Assembly: GCF_001040945.1 (NCBI RefSeq)
Contig: NZ_CP011930.1
Span: 3,219,021 to 3,283,020 of the forward strand
Direction: 5' to 3'
Length of the DNA stretch: 64,000 bases
Source of the DNA: Herbaspirillum seropedicae
Lineage (GTDB): Bacteria; Pseudomonadota; Gammaproteobacteria; Burkholderiales; Burkholderiaceae_D
The position numbers were made by a program, and so were the translations under genes. Of the stretch, positions 1 to 8,856 are shown in pieces (the first letter of the stretch is position 1; the number at the start of each line of letters is the position of its first letter). The notes beneath the pieces were generated by a model that saw only the letters and a list, made by a program, of their open reading frames with translations, was not told the origin of the DNA and searched no databases.

Positions 1-129
1 TTTATCCAGAGGCAATCGAATTTATTTTTCAAACTTCACATGCAACTCCAGGTGAATTTAAATTTTCATTTCTGTTTTTCATCATCCACAGGAATGAAAT
101 TCCGCCGCCATGCCTGACCCACAGAAACC
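1..129. other. AT-rich left edge, no gene seen
   Basis: This stretch is AT-rich and downstream of the Lrp-type gene that ends at 130. I see no supported reading frame and no convincing terminator hairpin followed by a T-run. Confidence 0.4.
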
Positions 130-594
130 CTAATCCGCGTACATCAGGGGCAAAGCGGTGGTGGACTTCAGTGTTTCCATCGAAAAACTCGAACTCACGT
201 CATCCAGTTCCACCGCACTAATTAAGCGCTTGTAGACGCTGTCATATGCGCCAATATTGGGCACCATCACCTTGAGCATGTAGTCGATGTGTCCACTCAT
301 GCGATGCACCTCCACCACCTCGGGAATGCAGGTGACGACATCGCGGAACTTCTTCAGCCAGGAGGCGCTGTGCTGGCGCGTCTTGATCTCCACCAGAACC
401 GTCACCGAGACATTGAGTTTTTCGGCATCCAGCAGCACCACGCGGCGCTTGATGACACCTTCGGCCTCCAGCCTCTGGATGCGACGCCAGCATGGGGTGG
501 TCGACAAGTTGACGCACTCGGCGATTTCGGCCACAGCGCGCGTGCTGTCTTCTTGTAGGATCTCCAGGATCCGACGGTCTGTTCTGTCAATCAC
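130..594 (-). CDS. Lrp/AsnC-family transcriptional regulator
   Basis: The 154-aa product has the typical Lrp/AsnC length and layout. An N-terminal helix-turn-helix begins right at the start (IDRTDRRILEILQEDSTRAV, then WRRIQRLEAEGVIKRRVVLL), followed by a RAM/effector domain (VEVHRMSGHIDYMLKVMV). The open frame extends upstream, but only the part from the GTG at 594 matches the family. That GTG is preceded by a GAGAGG ribosome-binding site, so I chose it. Members bind amino acids and regulate amino-acid metabolism or transport, often including themselves. The target is unknown. A 25-bp perfect palindrome about 130 bp upstream is a candidate operator. The divergent neighbour is an ECF sigma factor. 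Confidence 0.88.
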   Translation of the reverse strand: MIDRTDRRILEILQEDSTRAVAEIAECVNLSTTPCWRRIQRLEAEGVIKRRVVLLDAEKLNVSVTVLVEIKTRQHSASWLKKFRDVVTCIPEVVEVHRMSGHIDYMLKVMVPNIGAYDSVYKRLISAVELDDVSSSFSMETLKSTTALPLMYAD

Positions 595-1051
595 CGATGT
601 CCCTCTCGTTGATAGCTGCACATGCCTGCGTCGATCATCCGCACGCGTCCTTGCGGCCAGCGCATGCGCACTTGCATTGGATGGTTTCAATAGGGATGTG
701 AAACGAAGCGGAAAAAGTGACACCTGGTTTTGAAAATAATTTTCAAAACCATTTTCGGCGATGCGTGCGCCCTTCGCCATTCGATGCGACGCCATGCTTT
801 GATAGCGGGAAAACGCACAATTTCTTTTCAGAAAACAGCATTCAGACCCTACTCTCATGCTCACGGTGGCATACTAATTGCCTAAGTCAGATTGTCGGAA
901 ACGATGAAGCTTATGCGTTTTTAGTAGCACGCCAAATCGGTAGTTCGAAGACAATTGCACCGCTGCAAAGAACGCGGCGGTATGGTGCACAGGCTCGGGT
1001 TGATTCCAGGCAGAGCGCTGCGGCAGGCTCGCGTAACACATATGGTGAATC
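595..1051. other. Divergent intergenic region between lrp-type gene and ECF sigma gene
   Basis: No supported coding frame here; overlapping short frames look like noise. The clear element is the palindrome at 726-750. The sequence is less GC-rich than the genes on either side, as expected for a promoter region. Confidence 0.5.
726..750. promoter_or_regulatory. Perfect 25-bp palindrome, candidate operator
   Basis: GGTTTTGAAAAT at 726-737 is followed by a single A and then its exact reverse complement at 739-750. AT-rich palindromes of this kind are typical sites for Lrp/AsnC proteins, and an Lrp-type gene starts 130 bp away at 594. Its role in autoregulation is inference. Confidence 0.6.
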
Positions 1052-1627
1052 ATGAAATATCATCACAAAGATGGCCTGTTGAGCGGGGCCGTGTCGGGGG
1101 AACCAGTGCCTGGCCCGCTTCACTCGTATGCGGATCAGCCGTTCCGGCATGATTTTCTGGTCACGGAATTCACCAACAGCTATAGCTGGTTGAAGCAGTA
1201 TCTGCGGCGGCAGGTGAAGTCTTTGGCCGACGCTGAGGATGTCGCCTCGGCGGCGTTCGTCGAGATGGCCAGCCTTCCCGATGTCTCGATCATCCGTGAA
1301 CCGCGTGCGTTGCTGACCACGATCTCGCAGCGCCTGGTATTCGATCTATGGCGCCGACGCGATCTGGAAGCCGCTTACCTGGCCGCATTAGCCACCACGG
1401 AAGAAGCCACTACCCCCTCCCCGGAAGTCGTCCTCGAAGTCGTGCAGACCTTGGTCAATATCGACCGGCTGCTGTACGGATTGTCGAAGAACGCGCGGCA
1501 AGCGTTCTTGTACAGCCAACTGGACGGACTGACTTACCGCGAAATCGCCGAGCTGCTTGGCGTGTCCGTGAGCATGGTGCGCAAGTACATCGCCCAGGCG
1601 CTGGCAAAGTGCTATGAAAGTAATTGA
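1052..1627 (+). CDS. ECF-type RNA polymerase sigma factor (FecI-like)
   Basis: The 191-aa product carries sigma-70 region 2 (YSWLKQYLRRQVKSLADAED, then ASAAFVEMA) and region 4 with a helix-turn-helix (ARQAFLYSQLDGLTYREIAE, then VSVSMVRKYIAQAL). This is the FecI-type layout. The first 30 residues look unlike the family, so the true start may be later than the ATG at 1052. The next gene is a FecR-type regulator 18 bp downstream, which fits a cell-surface signalling pair. No TonB-dependent receptor follows, so the inducing ligand is unknown. Confidence 0.85.
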   Translation: MKYHHKDGLLSGAVSGEPVPGPLHSYADQPFRHDFLVTEFTNSYSWLKQYLRRQVKSLADAEDVASAAFVEMASLPDVSIIREPRALLTTISQRLVFDLWRRRDLEAAYLAALATTEEATTPSPEVVLEVVQTLVNIDRLLYGLSKNARQAFLYSQLDGLTYREIAELLGVSVSMVRKYIAQALAKCYESN

Positions 1628-1645
1628 ACCCTGGGAGATGACAAA

Positions 1646-2572
1646 TTGAAAGATCCGATCAAGGCCGCCATCAGCTGGGAAGTGCTGATGCGTTCCGGTG
1701 AAGCAAGCGTCGAAGACCAGGCCCGCTTCGCCGAATGGCACGCTGCCAGCGCGGCCAACCAGGCGGCGTGGCAGTCACTGCAGCAGAAGCTGACGCCGTT
1801 CCGTTCGTTCGGACAGAGCGCGCAGGCGCAGAGCGCCGGGCGCCAGGCGCTGCTCAATGCCGGCCAGTCACGGCGACGCATGCTGCAGAACAGTTTCACT
1901 GGCGTGATCGGACTGGCCTTTGTGGGTGCGCTCGGTTATCGCGGCCTGCAAGCTTTCGGTGACGACTCCACCTTACGCAGCGGCACCGGCGAGCTGCGCG
2001 AAGCCGCGCTGAATCCGGATATCCGCGTCACCCTGGATGCCGGCACCATCGTCTCTTCGGCCGCTAACGGCTGGCGCATGGAGTCGGGTCAGATTCTGGT
2101 CAATGCGATGCACAACCACAAACCGTTCGACATCCTTTCCGCGCGCGGCAATCTGCATGCCAGCGCTGCGCGTTTCAGCTTCTCCTCTTATGAAACGCAC
2201 TCTCTGGTGGCCGTGGTACAAGGCAGCGCCACGCTGACAACCCCGGATGGCATGGTCAAGATGATCACCCAGGGCGACGTGGTCAGCCTGAGCGAAGCCG
2301 GCATCGAACGCAGCAGCCAGTCACTCGCGAATGCCGTCGCATGGACTGAGGGTCTGTTTGTGGCATCGGATCAAGCCGTGGCCGACGTGATCGGCGTACT
2401 ACGTCGGCACCGCCCGGGAGTGATACGCGTCACCCGCAAGGCGGCTGCCAAGCGTGTGAGCGGCATCTTCGACATGCGCATGCCCGATGCAGTCTTGCGC
2501 CAGCTGGCGGAAACCGTTGCGCTGAAGGTGGAGAACTATGGCCGCTTTCTGGTGATGGTTAGCGAGACATAG
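1646..2572 (+). CDS. FecR-family anti-sigma/sigma regulator
   Basis: The 308-aa product has a FecR N-terminal segment (AISWEVLMRSGEASVEDQAR, residues about 8-50), one probable membrane span near residues 85-105 (VIGLAFVGALGYRGLQAF), and a periplasmic FecR domain (ILSARGNLHASAARFSF). The C-terminal part fits known FecR proteins. The TTG start has a good GGGAGATG site upstream. It should hold the preceding sigma factor in check and relay a signal from an outer-membrane receptor. That receptor gene is not adjacent here. Confidence 0.85.
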   Translation: MKDPIKAAISWEVLMRSGEASVEDQARFAEWHAASAANQAAWQSLQQKLTPFRSFGQSAQAQSAGRQALLNAGQSRRRMLQNSFTGVIGLAFVGALGYRGLQAFGDDSTLRSGTGELREAALNPDIRVTLDAGTIVSSAANGWRMESGQILVNAMHNHKPFDILSARGNLHASAARFSFSSYETHSLVAVVQGSATLTTPDGMVKMITQGDVVSLSEAGIERSSQSLANAVAWTEGLFVASDQAVADVIGVLRRHRPGVIRVTRKAAAKRVSGIFDMRMPDAVLRQLAETVALKVENYGRFLVMVSET

Positions 2573-2748
2573 GTAGCGTCTGGAAACTTGAATGGAGACC
2601 ATGGCGCGCGGCATTTGCAACGGCTAGCCCGATCTGCAATTTTCTTTCCCTTTTTACTGAAATCGGACAACCATATTCTCATTGACGACCAATACCATTC
2701 ATTGTCTTGACAAGCTCCGTTCATTGCATCCCCACCGCATCGATTCCC

Positions 2749-4224
2749 ATGCTTTCTTCAGCCTACGCCAGTTCGTCGCGCAAATTCTCCATCGATAGGG
2801 CCGCGCTCGGCGACATGGGCGACAAGCACTCTGCCAGGCTGCTGGTTGATCGCATATTCACTGCGGTACTGGAAGGCGTGCGTACGCGCCGGCTGGCGCA
2901 TGGCGACAAACTCCCATCGCTGCGTGTGGTGGCCGAATCGGCCCAGGTAAGCCGCGACACGGTGGCACGCGCGTATGAAAAACTGGTGGCGCACGGGCAC
3001 GTCTACACCCGACCGGGCGCGGGCTTCTTCGTCAGGGTTGACAACCAGGTTGCCAATGCGCAGACGCAAACGGCGCCAGCACCATTATTGACCAACTGGC
3101 GCCAGCGCCTGCTTGATCCTCGCACCCTGCTGCACCGCGGCCTTGGCAGCGGCGACTTGCCTGCTGAGTGGATCAATGTGCCGCAATTGGCAGCCGCATT
3201 GCGTGCCGTGTCGCGCAGCAACATCAACTGGGCAGCCGGGTATGGCGATGCACAAGGCTATCTACCGTTGCGCCAGCAATTGCAACGCAAGCTGGCGGAT
3301 ATCGGTGTCGATGTCACGCCGCCTCAGGTGCTGACAACATTGGGGGCGACCGACGCCATCAACCTGATTGTCATGAGCTATCTGCGCCAGCCCGGGATGA
3401 CGGTGCTGGTCGACGACCCCGGTTCATTCCTGCTGATGGAACGCCTGCTGGCATCAGGAATGCACATTGTCGGCGTTGCGCGCGACGCCGACGGCCCTGA
3501 TATCACCGCTCTGCAGAACGCCTGCGAACAACATGGCCCAACGTTCTACTTTTGCCAGTCGCTGTTGCACAGTCCGGGCTACACCGGCCTTTCTCCGCAG
3601 CGGGCGTTCCAGATCCTGCGCCTGGCCGAACGATTCAATTTCACCATCGTCGAGGACGATACCTACGGCGACCTTGCACCAGCGCATCGCTCCCCCCACG
3701 CCACGCGGCTAGCCAGCCTGGATCAACTTCAGCATGTGCTGTATGTGGGCAGCTTCTCCAAGACGCTCGGCGCGGGTATGCGCGCCGGTTTCATCGCCGG
3801 CAACCCGCAACAGATCGAATGGCTGCTGCTGTATAAACTGGTGAGCCGGGCCTCGAATGGCAGCCTGGCCGAACGTGCGATCTACCGGTTGTTGTCCGAA
3901 GGCGGCTATCGCCGCCATTGTGAGCAGTTGCGCACTAGGCTCGACCAGGCGCGCCCCAGGCTGATGGCAGCACTTGAGGCGCTCGGCATCGTACTGCCAC
4001 ACCGGCCCGACGCCGGCCTTTATCTCTGGGGCAAACTCCCCGGCGACCTCAACGCCATGGAGGTAGCCGAGCGCATGCTGGCGAACGGCTACCTTACCGC
4101 ACCCGGGCCGGTGTTTTCGTCAGGCCAGGCGGCACGCTCGTACATGCGTTTCAACGTCGCCTCGAGCGACGATGAAGCATTGCGGGCGCTGTCAAACGTG
4201 CTTGAGCGCAGCGCACCCGGCTGA
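2749..4224 (+). CDS. MocR/GntR-type regulator with aminotransferase domain
   Basis: The product is 491 aa from the ATG at 2749; a TTG at 2707 would add 14 residues. It combines an N-terminal winged helix-turn-helix (GDKLPSLRVVAESAQVSRDT) with a fold-type I aminotransferase domain. The PLP lysine lies in GSFSKTLGAGMRAGFIAG and the partner aspartate in IVEDDTYGDL. MocR proteins usually sense PLP or an amino-acid derivative and act on neighbouring genes. The downstream gene is convergent, so the target is not evident. Confidence 0.88.
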   Translation: MLSSAYASSSRKFSIDRAALGDMGDKHSARLLVDRIFTAVLEGVRTRRLAHGDKLPSLRVVAESAQVSRDTVARAYEKLVAHGHVYTRPGAGFFVRVDNQVANAQTQTAPAPLLTNWRQRLLDPRTLLHRGLGSGDLPAEWINVPQLAAALRAVSRSNINWAAGYGDAQGYLPLRQQLQRKLADIGVDVTPPQVLTTLGATDAINLIVMSYLRQPGMTVLVDDPGSFLLMERLLASGMHIVGVARDADGPDITALQNACEQHGPTFYFCQSLLHSPGYTGLSPQRAFQILRLAERFNFTIVEDDTYGDLAPAHRSPHATRLASLDQLQHVLYVGSFSKTLGAGMRAGFIAGNPQQIEWLLLYKLVSRASNGSLAERAIYRLLSEGGYRRHCEQLRTRLDQARPRLMAALEALGIVLPHRPDAGLYLWGKLPGDLNAMEVAERMLANGYLTAPGPVFSSGQAARSYMRFNVASSDDEALRALSNVLERSAPG

Positions 4225-4266
4225 GAAAGGGTTTCGCCTGCGCCAGAGACAGGCCAACGGCAAGGA

Positions 4267-5166
4267 TCAATCCACCGAATGCGCCTGCAATACCGCCAAT
4301 AACATCGTCGACACCATCGCGTTAGCCGTGCTCACTGCCTCGCGCGCGGTGCGCATGCGCCAGCGCAAGCGTTCCTCTTCCGCAGGATATTGCTCGGCGT
4401 AATGCTCGAATACCGTGCGCTTGCTCTCCGGATTGTCCTTGAGAAAGCGATCGTGCATTTCCTTCAGGCGTACGTACACGTTGGCTTCGTCGGCGGCAGT
4501 CCAGCCAGCATCAAGCAAAGCATAGGCACTGTAAGCATTGACCCATGCACGCATGACGTCAGTGATCATGGTCGGCGAATGACTGGCGTCCCAGCCAGCG
4601 GCTTCCACGGTGCTTGCCATCAGTTGCTCGATCGAATGTCCCGTACAGCTATCGGCCACGGCCATTGCGGCCCGACGGGCGGCGCGCCAATCGGCGGCTT
4701 CGGGGCGCTTCCCAGCCAACACCGCCTCATGCAGCGCAGTGACCGTCGCCAGTACCTCCGACAGCGGCACATGGGGAGCCGCCTTGCCAAGCCAGATACC
4801 GATATCGGCCAGCAACTTCAGCACGAATTCGCTGCCGGCCCGCTCCAGGTCGACGCCAACCGGAATCGCCTCCAGCGTGGGCCGGCCAGCCAAGGCGAAT
4901 GCCTCTGGCGTGCCCTGCCCTGCCGCGACGGCATCGATCAACAATGCCAGCCACTTGGGCAAGCCGAGCGCCGTGGTCCAGACGGCAAGATCATCGCTTT
5001 CGGTGGCGCAACCGATGACGCTGCCAGTTTCGCCATTCCAGGTATTCGGGAGACCCTTCACCCGGCCCGCCTCCAGATGCGCACAGAAACGCGCCAACAT
5101 GGCCCCCTTGAGCGCCTGGTTGTTATGAAACGTGAGGGACGTAACCCCTGTCAGATTGGTAGACAT
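4267..5166 (-). CDS. Unknown 299-aa protein following thioredoxin
   Basis: I do not recognise this protein. It appears soluble, rich in alanine and predicted helix, with no signal peptide and no obvious metal-binding motif. The C-terminal part is charged (YVRLKEMHDRFLKDNPESKR). Its ATG at 5166 lies 3 bp after the thioredoxin stop codon, so the two genes are almost certainly co-transcribed. A redox partner role is only suggested by that position. Confidence 0.75.
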   Translation of the reverse strand: MSTNLTGVTSLTFHNNQALKGAMLARFCAHLEAGRVKGLPNTWNGETGSVIGCATESDDLAVWTTALGLPKWLALLIDAVAAGQGTPEAFALAGRPTLEAIPVGVDLERAGSEFVLKLLADIGIWLGKAAPHVPLSEVLATVTALHEAVLAGKRPEAADWRAARRAAMAVADSCTGHSIEQLMASTVEAAGWDASHSPTMITDVMRAWVNAYSAYALLDAGWTAADEANVYVRLKEMHDRFLKDNPESKRTVFEHYAEQYPAEEERLRWRMRTAREAVSTANAMVSTMLLAVLQAHSVD

Positions 5167-5169
5167 GGC

Positions 5170-5502
5170 TCAAAGCTCCAACTGGTCTTCGATAAAGGTC
5201 ACCAGGCGTGTCTTGCTCTGCATGCCAACCAGGCGCGCGCGCTCTACGCCATCGACGAACAGCAGTATCGACGGCAGGCCGCGCACGCTGTATTTCTCCA
5301 TATGCTGCTTGTTTTCGTCGGCATTGACCTTGGCGATGCGCAGCGTATCGTGGAACTCTTCGGCCAGATCGGCCAGCAGCGGCGCCAGCATCTTGCAGGG
5401 CATGCACCAGGGAGCCCAGAAGTCCACCAGGACGGCTTGCGAGGATTGCAGGACATCGGCCTCAAAAGAGGCGTCGGTCACGGTAATGATGTTGCTCGAC
5501 AT
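5170..5502 (-). CDS. trxA: Thioredoxin with WCMPC active site
   Basis: The 110-aa product is a full thioredoxin fold: VLVDFWAPWCMPCKMLAPLL carries the two redox cysteines at residues 33 and 36, VNADENKQHMEKYSVRGLPS the central strand and cis-proline, and LVGMQSKTRLVTFIEDQL the C-terminal helix. The usual WCGPC is WCMPC here, a change expected to shift redox potential or partner choice. The ATG at 5502 is the family start; the longer upstream frame is noise. It pairs with the unknown gene downstream. The symbol denotes the family, not a proven main thioredoxin. Confidence 0.88.
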   Translation of the reverse strand: MSSNIITVTDASFEADVLQSSQAVLVDFWAPWCMPCKMLAPLLADLAEEFHDTLRIAKVNADENKQHMEKYSVRGLPSILLFVDGVERARLVGMQSKTRLVTFIEDQLEL

Positions 5503-5896
5503 GAAATTTCCTTGAAGCCTGTTGATGATCTGAAAACAGGAGCAGGCAGCAAGATCATGAATCGGCTCAGGTTGATCTGCTGCTGGCGATATGCTGCGGG
5601 CCATCGGGCATCGGGCATATCGACCATGCGAAGTATCATCGAATGGCGACGCGAAGATCACGACAGTTGATGTGATGAAAAACTTGGCTGTCATGACCAT
5701 TCGATCATGACAGCTAAGTCCTGCTTTGCATTGGCGCAGATTCAGGCCAGCGATTACGGCGTTCGGAATCTGGCCTGGCCCATTTCCTGAGCACGACCAA
5801 CTGCTCCGCGTCGAGTTGCGGAAGCACTTCGGGTGGCGGGCACACCGCATATCGGTCACGCCCATTGCGACCACGCTTGACGTCATTCCAGGTCTG
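5503..5896. other. Intergenic stretch before the left repeat
   Basis: About 390 bp lie between the thioredoxin start and the left VOC repeat. A 61-codon minus-strand frame (5714-5899) has no recognisable family match. The notable element is the inverted repeat at 5683-5718. Confidence 0.4.
5683..5718. repeat. Long inverted repeat (hairpin)
   Basis: GCTGTCATGA at 5687-5696 and TCATGACAGC at 5705-5714 are perfect complements around an 8-nt loop. The stem extends to 14 pairs if one G-U is allowed. There is no T-run, so it is not a classical terminator on either strand. Confidence 0.65.
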
Positions 5897-6246
5897 CATT
5901 GTTAAGCCAATAACGGAGCGCGCTTTCCTGACTTAATTTACCGGTTCTGAAATCTCAATCAGATTCAAATCCGGATCCCGCACATAAACCGACCGTATCT
6001 TCCGCGTCGCCCCGGTCCGCAAAACAGGACCCTCAATGATGGGCCAGTTCATTTCCTGCAGGCGAGCGATCACCTTCTCCAACGGCACGGACGCCATGAA
6101 GCACAGGTCCAGCGCGCCCGGGACAGGCAGATGCGCTTTCGGCTCGAATTCCTTGCCGCGTACATGTAGGTTGATTTTCTGGTTACCGAAACGAAAGGCG
6201 ATGCGCCCTTGCCCGGAGGTCTCCAGCGTCATCCCTAGCACTTCTG
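5897..6246. repeat. Left copy of ~350-bp direct repeat flanking the nif island
   Basis: This segment matches 44350-44698 in the same orientation, by eye roughly 90% identical. It covers the 3' part of a VOC-family gene plus its downstream sequence, starting with CATTGTTAAGCCAATAAC in both copies. The match stops sharply after GCACTTC near 6246. Confidence 0.85.
5933..6241 (-). pseudogene. 5'-truncated VOC (glyoxalase-fold) gene
   Basis: About 100 codons match residues 28-128 of the intact 128-aa VOC protein at 44386-44772, ending in the same VYVRDPDLNLIEISEPVN. The first ~27 codons, which carry the opening strand and first metal-site region (HLDHLVLTSINPDATTHF in the intact copy), are missing. 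Upstream, the reading frame continues without a stop into istA-like sequence. An internal ATG exists, but the protein would be half a fold. I treat it as a pseudogene. Confidence 0.75.
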
Positions 6247-6449
6247 CACTGAGCCAGGCGGAAAGCCTGGCTGTGAAGTCATCAAGCGGGCCTGGCGAAC
6301 GCCTCGCTGGATAAGCGGGTTCGCTGACATCGGATCGGATGTAACGGCGAGCTGCGTTGCGGGAAATGTCGATCCTACGGGCGATTTCCCGAATTGAGAT
6401 GTGGTCTCTGATGTGCCAGCGTCGAGTAGGGCCGCGCCTATCACTCCAT
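6242..6449 (-). pseudogene. IS21-type istA transposase N-terminal remnant
   Basis: Read on the minus strand, this segment gives a helix-turn-helix such as WHIRDHISIREIARRIDISR followed by NAARRYIRSDVSEPAYPARR, the start of IS21-family IstA proteins. An ATG with an AGGAGA site at 6449 is followed after one codon by two stops, while the helix-turn-helix is open in another frame, so the start is frameshifted. The remnant ends at about 6242 exactly where the VOC fragment begins. No istB and no second IS end are seen. Confidence 0.7.
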
Positions 6450-6684
6450 TCTCCTGCCCGCTGTCATGAGCAGGATCGTTGTCTAAACATGGGGCAACTG
6501 TGGATGCAGATTTCCGCGGAAAGTAGGTCAGTTTTCAATGCAAATCAACACCGTCGCATAAGAAACAAAATCGGCGTCCCTATCGTCACGAACCCAACAA
6601 AAACGACAATCGCGCAAGCAGAGACATAGCCCCAAAAAACAAATTTCTCCTTTTAATTCAAAAGGTTAACGGAAATTATTTGCA
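6450..6684. other. Non-coding stretch upstream of isc operon
   Basis: This AT-richer sequence separates the istA remnant from the sigma54 promoter of iscS. I see no exact TGT-N10-ACA NifA site in it. Confidence 0.4.
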
Positions 6685-6700
6685 TGGCATGCTCTTTGCT
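6685..6700 (+). promoter_or_regulatory. -24/-12 sigma54 promoter of isc operon
   Basis: TGGCATGCTCTTTGCT matches the sigma54 consensus (TGGCAC-N5-TTGCW) with GG and GC ten bases apart. It lies 61 bp before the iscS start. It implies that this isc operon is expressed with the nif genes. Confidence 0.75.
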
Positions 6701-6760
6701 GAAGCCGATATCGTAGCCAGGCACAGACCCGTTCTCCCACACAGTTTGCCGGAGCCCACC

Positions 6761-7981
6761 ATGCACTCCTCCTTATCACTACCGATCTACCTGGATTATT
6801 CGGCGACCACCCCGGTCGATCCGCGGGTTGCTCAAAAGATGATCCCCTATCTGACCGATATTCCGGGTAACCCGGCCAGCCGCTCGCACAGCTTCGGCTG
6901 GGCCGCCGAAGCGGCGGTCGAACATGCACGCGAGCAAGTCGCCGCACTGGTCAACGCCGACGTGCGCGAAATCATCTGGACCTCCGGCGCCACCGAGTCC
7001 AACAACCTGGCCATCAAGGGCGCCGCTGAATTCCTGCGCAGTAAGGGGCGCCACCTCATCACCGTCAAGACCGAACACAAGGCCGTGCTCGACACCATGC
7101 GCGAGCTGGAACGACGCGGTTTTGAAGTGACCTATCTGGAGGTCGGCAGCAACGGTCTGCTCGACCTGGCTGCCTTCGAAGCAGCCTTGCGGCCCGATAC
7201 CATCCTGGCCTCAGTGATGTACGTCAATAACGAAATCGGCGTGATCCAGGACATCGCTGCATTGGGCGACATCTGCCGCGCACGGGGCGTACTTCTGCAC
7301 GTGGATGCCGCCCAGGCTACCGGCAAGGTGGCCATCGACCTGGCGCGCCTGAAGGTCGACCTGATGTCGTTCTCGGCCCACAAGACCTATGGCCCCAAGG
7401 GCATCGGCGCCTTGTACGTGGGACGCAAGCCGCGCGTTCGGCTGGAGGCGCAGATGCATGGCGGCGGACATGAACGCGGCCTGCGCTCGGGCACCCTGGC
7501 CACTCACCAGATCGTCGGCATGGGTGAAGCCTTCGAACTGGCACGCCTGGCCATGGGCACCGAGAACGAACGCATCCGCATGTTGCGTGACCGCCTGCAC
7601 GCCGGCTTCGCTGATATCGAGGAATGCTTCGTCAATGGCGACCTGGAGCGTCGCGTGCCGCACAACCTCAATGTCAGTTTCAACTATGTCGAGGGCGAAT
7701 CGCTGCTCATGGCCATCAAGGATGTGGCGGTGTCTTCCGGGTCGGCCTGCACCTCGGCCAGCCTGGAACCCTCCTATGTCCTGCGCGCACTGGGCATGTC
7801 GGATGAACTGGCGCACAGCTCGATCCGCTTTTCCATCGGCCGCTTCACCACTGTCGAAGAGATCGACTTCACCGTGAACGTGATCCGTGAAAAGGTGGGC
7901 AAGCTGCGCGCACTCTCGCCGCTGTGGGATATGTACAAGGACGGCGTTGACCTCTCCACGGTGCAATGGGCTGCACACTGA
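6761..7981 (+). CDS. iscS: Cysteine desulfurase IscS (nif-linked)
   Basis: The 406-aa product is a class I PLP-dependent cysteine desulfurase of IscS length. The PLP lysine lies in [18 protein letters not shown] and the active cysteine in the mobile loop [20 protein letters not shown], identical in style to housekeeping IscS. It moves sulfur from cysteine to the scaffold IscU, encoded next. The family starts at [19 protein letters not shown]; the longer upstream frame overlaps the sigma54 promoter and is rejected. A second desulfurase of NifS type lies at 33991-35130. Confidence 0.92.
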   Translation: MHSSLSLPIYLDYSATTPVDPRVAQKMIPYLTDIPGNPASRSHSFGWAAEAAVEHAREQVAALVNADVREIIWTSGATESNNLAIKGAAEFLRSKGRHLITVKTEHKAVLDTMRELERRGFEVTYLEVGSNGLLDLAAFEAALRPDTILASVMYVNNEIGVIQDIAALGDICRARGVLLHVDAAQATGKVAIDLARLKVDLMSFSAHKTYGPKGIGALYVGRKPRVRLEAQMHGGGHERGLRSGTLATHQIVGMGEAFELARLAMGTENERIRMLRDRLHAGFADIEECFVNGDLERRVPHNLNVSFNYVEGESLLMAIKDVAVSSGSACTSASLEPSYVLRALGMSDELAHSSIRFSIGRFTTVEEIDFTVNVIREKVGKLRALSPLWDMYKDGVDLSTVQWAAH

Positions 7982-7994
7982 CAAGGAGCACATC

Positions 7995-8444
7995 ATGGCT
8001 TACAGCGACAAACTGATGGACCACTACGAAAACCCGCGCAACGTCGGCAGTTTCGACAAGGACGACACCAGCGTGGCCACCGGCATGGTCGGCGCACCTG
8101 CCTGCGGCGACGTGATGAAGCTGCAGATCAAGGTCGATCACAACGGCATCATCGAAGACGCCAAATTCAAGACCTATGGCTGCGGCTCGGCCATCGCCTC
8201 TTCCTCCCTGGTGACCGAATGGCTCAAGGGACGCACCCTCGACCAGGCGCTGGACATCAAGAACACCGCCATCGCCGACGAACTGGCCTTGCCGCCGGTG
8301 AAGATCCACTGCTCCATCCTGGCCGAAGACGCCATCAAGGCCGCCGTGGCGGATTACCGCAGCCGGCATGACGCCGCGCCCGAGGTCCAGCAGGCGGCCC
8401 CTGCTCCCAAGCAATACCCGATCTGCGCGCCCATCGCCGACTAA
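7995..8444 (+). CDS. iscU: Fe-S cluster scaffold IscU
   Basis: The 149-aa product has the three cluster cysteines ([30 protein letters not shown]) and the HscA-recognition motif LPPVK just before the third one. It assembles [2Fe-2S]/[4Fe-4S] clusters with sulfur from IscS and hands them on with HscA. It is about 20 residues longer than usual IscU, ending in a Pro/Ala/Gln-rich tail that carries an extra cysteine (YPICAPIAD). It lacks the NifU C-terminal domains, and no nifU is present in the window. Confidence 0.92.
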   Translation: MAYSDKLMDHYENPRNVGSFDKDDTSVATGMVGAPACGDVMKLQIKVDHNGIIEDAKFKTYGCGSAIASSSLVTEWLKGRTLDQALDIKNTAIADELALPPVKIHCSILAEDAIKAAVADYRSRHDAAPEVQQAAPAPKQYPICAPIAD

Positions 8445-8487
8445 GACGGCACGGCCGGTTCTCATTCCCATTTCCTGGAGGTCCATC

Positions 8488-8844
8488 ATGTCCGATACCG
8501 ACAGCATCACCGCCGACGCCCCCCTCATCTTTACCGATTCGGCCGTGGCCAAGGTCAGCGAGTTGATCAGCGAAGAAGGCAATACCGAACTCAAGCTGCG
8601 CATCTACGTCAGCGGCGGCGGTTGCTCCGGCTTCGAATATGGCTTTGCCTTCGACGATGCCGTCAACGAAGACGACTTTTGCATCGAGCGCAACGGTGTC
8701 TCGCTGCTGGTCGATGCCATGAGCATGCAATACCTCAATGGTGCCGAGATCGGCTACGAAGAAGGCCTGGAAGGCTCCCGCTTCATCATCAAGAATCCCA
8801 ATGCCACCACCACCTGTGGCTGCGGCAGTTCATTCTCGGTCTGA
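8488..8844 (+). CDS. iscA: IscA/ErpA-type A-type Fe-S carrier
   Basis: The 118-aa product is a HesB/IscA-fold carrier with three conserved cysteines ([12 protein letters not shown] and [12 protein letters not shown]). The acidic N-terminal extension and GCSGFEYGF resemble ErpA. It carries Fe-S clusters from IscU to target proteins. A GGAGG site precedes the ATG. It is directly followed by a second A-type carrier, so this operon encodes two. Confidence 0.9.
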   Translation: MSDTDSITADAPLIFTDSAVAKVSELISEEGNTELKLRIYVSGGGCSGFEYGFAFDDAVNEDDFCIERNGVSLLVDAMSMQYLNGAEIGYEEGLEGSRFIIKNPNATTTCGCGSSFSV

Positions 8845-8856
8845 GGAGGCAAGGCG

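Noticed and set aside
130..864. 244-aa version of the Lrp-type protein
   Set aside because: The extra 90 residues have no similarity to the family and cover the palindrome; the GTG at 594 has a good ribosome-binding site.
5714..5899. 61-codon minus-strand frame before the left repeat
   Set aside because: No recognisable domain and no ribosome-binding site; too weak to list as a gene.
6242..6449. Complete IS21 element at the left boundary
   Set aside because: Only the start of istA is present; istB and terminal repeats are missing.
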